From Chloroflexota bacterium (lineage in GTDB: Bacteria; Chloroflexota; Anaerolineae; Promineifilales; Promineifilaceae), in assembly GCA_020353135.1 (NCBI GenBank), contig CP070688.1, positions 3,420,444-3,429,708 on the forward strand: a DNA stretch of 9,265 nt, read 5' to 3'. The notes below the pieces were generated by a model. The model ran no database searches. It worked only from the letters and a program-made list of their open reading frames with translations, and had not been told where the DNA came from. Position numbers and translations under genes: made by a program. Below, one piece after another: positions 7,879 through 9,265 of this stretch. Each line of letters begins with the position of its first letter. Position 1 is the stretch's first letter.

Positions 7879-8024
7879 CCCGTTGCGAATGCATTCGGCC
7901 ATGTCAGTATAAGAACGCGCTTCAGAGCATAATCGACCAGCGGATAGGGCAGCAGCCGCTTCATGGTGGAGGCGAAGCGAGCAATGGACGGATCGACGAC
8001 GTAACGCATGCGCGGCCGATCAGA
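7857..8024 (-). pseudogene. Possible remnant of a short-chain dehydrogenase (SDR) C-terminus
   Basis: The minus-strand frame ending in TGA at 7857-7859 reads RPRMRYVVDPSIARF then MKRLLPYPLVDYALKRVL. This resembles the tail of classical SDR proteins (typically RPRxRYVVGPDAR...LRRLLPxxLxDxL). The homology-like part spans only about 35 codons. Nothing SDR-like (no YxxxK or GxxxGxG) lies further upstream; that DNA is the rplU promoter and leader. It also overlaps the 3' end of the glycosidase gene. I read it as a decayed 3' fragment of a lost gene; chance resemblance in a GC-rich frame is possible. Confidence 0.4.
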
Positions 8025-8051
8025 CGACCATTTTATATTTCCTGATTTTCT

Positions 8052-8080
8052 TTGACAATGAACGAGTGCCCGGATATAAT
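8052..8080 (+). promoter_or_regulatory. Consensus sigma70 promoter of the rplU-rpmA-rpmE operon
   Basis: TTGACA at 8052-8057 and TATAAT at 8075-8080 are both perfect matches to the sigma70 consensus with the ideal 17-bp spacer. The transcription start should fall near 8087, giving a leader of about 90 nt before the rplU start at 8177. Such a strong promoter fits ribosomal protein genes. Confidence 0.9.
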
Positions 8081-8088
8081 CACCAGTC

Positions 8089-8121
8089 GCTGTAGTGGTG
8101 CTCCGACACAACCAGTACAGC
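8089..8121 (+). promoter_or_regulatory. Leader stem-loop upstream of rplU
   Basis: GCTGTA (8089-8094) pairs with TACAGC (8116-8121) and TGGT (8096-8099) with ACCA (8111-8114), with one G-G mismatch between: a ten-pair stem with an 11-nt loop. The loop contains CTCC (8101-8104), complementary to GGAG (8167-8170) of the rplU SD, so a loop-to-SD contact is possible. CCAGT (8112-8116) can alternatively pair with ACTGG (8132-8136), breaking the first stem. A role in autoregulation by L21 is an inference. Confidence 0.45.
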
Positions 8122-8136
8122 TTAATTGATGACTGG

Positions 8137-8165
8137 CCGGCATCTTCGGAATGCCGGTTCTTTTT
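8137..8165 (+). terminator. Intrinsic terminator hairpin in the rplU leader (candidate attenuator)
   Basis: CCGGCAT (8137-8143) and ATGCCGG (8151-8157) form a perfect 7-bp stem, extendable by one G-T pair, with a 7-nt loop containing TTCG, followed by TTCTTTTT (8158-8165). It lies downstream of the consensus promoter and directly abuts the rplU SD, so it would act on the operon's own transcript. I found no clear antiterminator for either arm within the transcribed leader. Confidence 0.7.
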
Positions 8166-8172
8166 GGGAGGT
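8166..8172 (+). promoter_or_regulatory. Ribosome binding site that fixes the rplU start
   Basis: GGGAGGT lies 4 nt before the GTG at 8177 and selects it over the in-frame ATG at 8126, which would put the terminator hairpin inside the coding region. Confidence 0.85.
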
Positions 8173-8176
8173 ATTA

Positions 8177-8491
8177 GTGTACGCAATCGTCAAATGTGGC
8201 GGCCGGCAATACCGCGCCGAAGAAGGCAGTAGCTTCGTCGTAGAGAAGCTGCCTTATGAAGTCGGTGAACAGATCGATCTAGATGATGTGCTCCTCGTTT
8301 CAGATGGCAATAGCACCAATGTAGGCCAGCCAAGCGTGGATGGCGCATCGGTGAAGGCAACTGTCGTCGAACAGTTTCGAGGCAAGAAGATCTTCGTTTG
8401 GAAGTATCGCCCTCGCAAGCGCTATCGCCGCCGCCAGGGACATCGTCAATACTACACTCGATTGCGGGTGGACGAGATTGTTTCTGGATAG
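8177..8491 (+). CDS. rplU: 50S ribosomal protein L21
   Basis: Large-subunit protein of 104 residues that binds 23S rRNA, normal for the family. It starts YAIVKCGGRQYRAEEG after a GTG-encoded Met and ends with the basic signature FVWKYRPRKRYRRRQGHRQ and YTRLRVDEI. GTG at 8177 is chosen because of the SD just upstream and because conserved L21 sequence begins there. It is the first gene of a ribosomal protein operon with rpmA and rpmE. The Prp/YsxB protease gene found between rplU and rpmA in Firmicutes is absent; the 98-bp spacer shows only a weak CGCTA/TAGCG hairpin (8527-8543). Stop is TAG. Confidence 0.97.
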   Translation: MYAIVKCGGRQYRAEEGSSFVVEKLPYEVGEQIDLDDVLLVSDGNSTNVGQPSVDGASVKATVVEQFRGKKIFVWKYRPRKRYRRRQGHRQYYTRLRVDEIVSG

Positions 8492-8589
8492 CTGCCTAGA
8501 TTCCAAACTGCGCATGAGGCGGTGTTCGCTATTTAGCCTAGCGTACCCTTCGCGTAGATCTAGAGAGGATAGTTTGAGGAGAGATAATC

Positions 8590-8850
8590 ATGGCGCATAA
8601 GAAAGGTGCCGGTTCAAGTAGGAATGGCCGTGACAGCAATTCAAAGCGTTTAGGCGTGAAGTGTTATGGCGGCGAGTACGTTATTCCGGGTAACATCATC
8701 ATTCGCCAAAAAGGAACGAAATACCATCCAGGCCAGCATGTTGGCCTGGGAAGCGACTACACCATCTATTCCATGATAGAAGGTCAGGTGAGGTTTGAGA
8801 CCCGCCGCGGGCGCAAATACGTCAGCGTGGAGCCGCTGGATCTGGCATAG
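8590..8850 (+). CDS. rpmA: 50S ribosomal protein L27
   Basis: Protein of 86 residues located near the peptidyl transferase centre, where its N-terminal tail contacts tRNA. It begins directly with [16 protein letters not shown], the mature N-terminus, with no cleavable extension as in Firmicutes, consistent with the missing Prp protease gene. Further family sequence: [30 protein letters not shown]-like HVGLGSD, then [14 protein letters not shown]. Usual length. SD GAGGAG (8576-8581) precedes the ATG by 8 nt. It is separated by 14 nt from rpmE. Stop is TAG. Confidence 0.97.
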   Translation: MAHKKGAGSSRNGRDSNSKRLGVKCYGGEYVIPGNIIIRQKGTKYHPGQHVGLGSDYTIYSMIEGQVRFETRRGRKYVSVEPLDLA

Positions 8851-8864
8851 GTAGGAAAGTTACG

Positions 8865-9265
8865 ATGAAGAAGGACATTCACCCGACCTGGTACCCTGAC
8901 GCCAAGGTCATTTGTAATGGCGAGGTCATCATGACCGTTGGGTCGACCAAGCCTGAGCTGCATGTCGAGATATGGTCTGGCAATCACCCGTTTTACACGG
9001 GCCAGCAGCGCTTGGTGGACACTGAAGGCCAGGTTGAACGGTTCCTGAAGCGCTTGCAGCGTCGCGAGGAAATTCGTACAGAGGTTGAGGAGGAAGCAGC
9101 GGCTTACTCCCCTGCTTCACTTCCGGTTGACGAAATACCATTGAATGTCAGAGCCATGAAAGCCATCAAGGCAGATGGTATTGAAACCGTTGGCGACGTA
9201 TTGGTCCGGCTTGAGCAGGGCGATGACGCGCTTCTCGCCATCACAGGTGTCGGACAGAAGGCGCT
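8865..9265 (+). CDS. rpmE: 50S ribosomal protein L31 with C-terminal helix-hairpin-helix extension (3' partial)
   Basis: The frame runs from ATG 8865 to the window end without a stop (133 codons). Residues 1-66 are L31: MKKDIHPTWYPDAKVIC, then GSTKPELHVEIWSGN, then HPFYTGQQRLVDTEGQVERF. Of the four zinc cysteines of C+ L31 proteins only Cys17 remains; the CxxC before HPFYTG is W37-S-G-N40, so this is a zinc-independent form. After a charged, Glu-rich linker (about 67-88), residues 91-133 read IPLNVRAMKAIKADGIETVG...LLAITGVGQKA, which resembles the HhH C-terminal domain of RNA polymerase alpha (sLSVRxxNxLKxxGIxTvgeL...iknlGxKsl). Typical L31 is about 65-80 residues, so this is a fusion/extension. 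SD AGGAAAG (8853-8859) is well placed. L31 sits at the central bridge between subunits; the extension may bind RNA, DNA or protein. Confidence 0.9.
   Translation, partial: MKKDIHPTWYPDAKVICNGEVIMTVGSTKPELHVEIWSGNHPFYTGQQRLVDTEGQVERFLKRLQRREEIRTEVEEEAAAYSPASLPVDEIPLNVRAMKAIKADGIETVGDVLVRLEQGDDALLAITGVGQKA

Noticed and set aside
7886..7897. Perfect 12-bp palindrome CGAATGCATTCG just after the glycosidase gene
   Set aside because: No loop or T-tract for a terminator and no second copy noticed; a chance palindrome or lone operator cannot be told apart.
8126..8176. Upstream ATG start for L21 adding 17 residues
   Set aside because: The extension has no L21 similarity, would place the terminator hairpin in the coding region, and the strong SD at 8166-8172 serves the GTG at 8177.
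1..9265. CRISPR arrays, tRNA/rRNA genes, insertion sequences, phage or defence modules
   Set aside because: No regularly spaced repeats, cloverleaf-like or rRNA sequence, transposase motifs or terminal inverted repeats were seen on reading both strands.

Overview
The window looks like a chromosomal, bacterial housekeeping region with intermediate-to-high GC. It most likely comes from a member of the Chloroflexota (Anaerolineae-like). This is inferred from protein style and gene order, not from a marker search: two lipoproteins with long Pro/Thr-rich linkers, a LysM + LasA-type M23 protein, an L31 that has lost most zinc-binding cysteines, and DUF2344 followed by rplU-rpmA-rpmE. I see no mobile element, CRISPR array, tRNA or rRNA.

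Layout. (1) Positions 1-1913, plus strand: the 3' part of a large CBS-CBS-tRNA nucleotidyltransferase. The codons before the first in-window ATG read like the end of a DHHA1 domain, so the gene starts outside the window. (2) 1902-4295, minus strand: a 797-residue protein with the nucleotide-binding half of PEP synthase/PPDK but no phospho-histidine or PEP/pyruvate barrel domain. Its stop interlocks with that of gene 1. (3) 4328-4615, plus strand: a decayed HIT-family gene lacking its N-terminal part, with an in-frame TAG just before the intact histidine triad. (4) 4623-6224, minus strand: a lipoprotein with a LysM and a LasA-type M23 peptidase domain. (5) 6306-7878, plus strand: DUF2344 (partner of radical-SAM proteins) overlapping a phosphodiester glycosidase-family lipoprotein. 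(6) 7879-8176: a non-coding interval holding a minus-strand remnant resembling a short-chain dehydrogenase C-terminus, a textbook sigma70 promoter, and a leader with a terminator hairpin directly ahead of the rplU ribosome binding site. (7) 8177-9265, plus strand: rplU, rpmA and rpmE (partial), a ribosomal protein operon. The L31 protein carries a C-terminal helix-hairpin-helix extension resembling the RNA polymerase alpha C-terminal domain.

How it fits together. The products serve tRNA 3'-end maturation, ribosome large-subunit assembly, cell-envelope turnover and an uncharacterised ATP-grasp-like activity. I see no single dedicated novel system. The points most worth a second look are the L31-HhH fusion, the apparent attenuator in the rplU leader, the orphan PEP-synthase-like protein, the broken HIT gene, and the recurrence of -10 boxes 6-9 nt before start codons, which suggests leaderless mRNAs.
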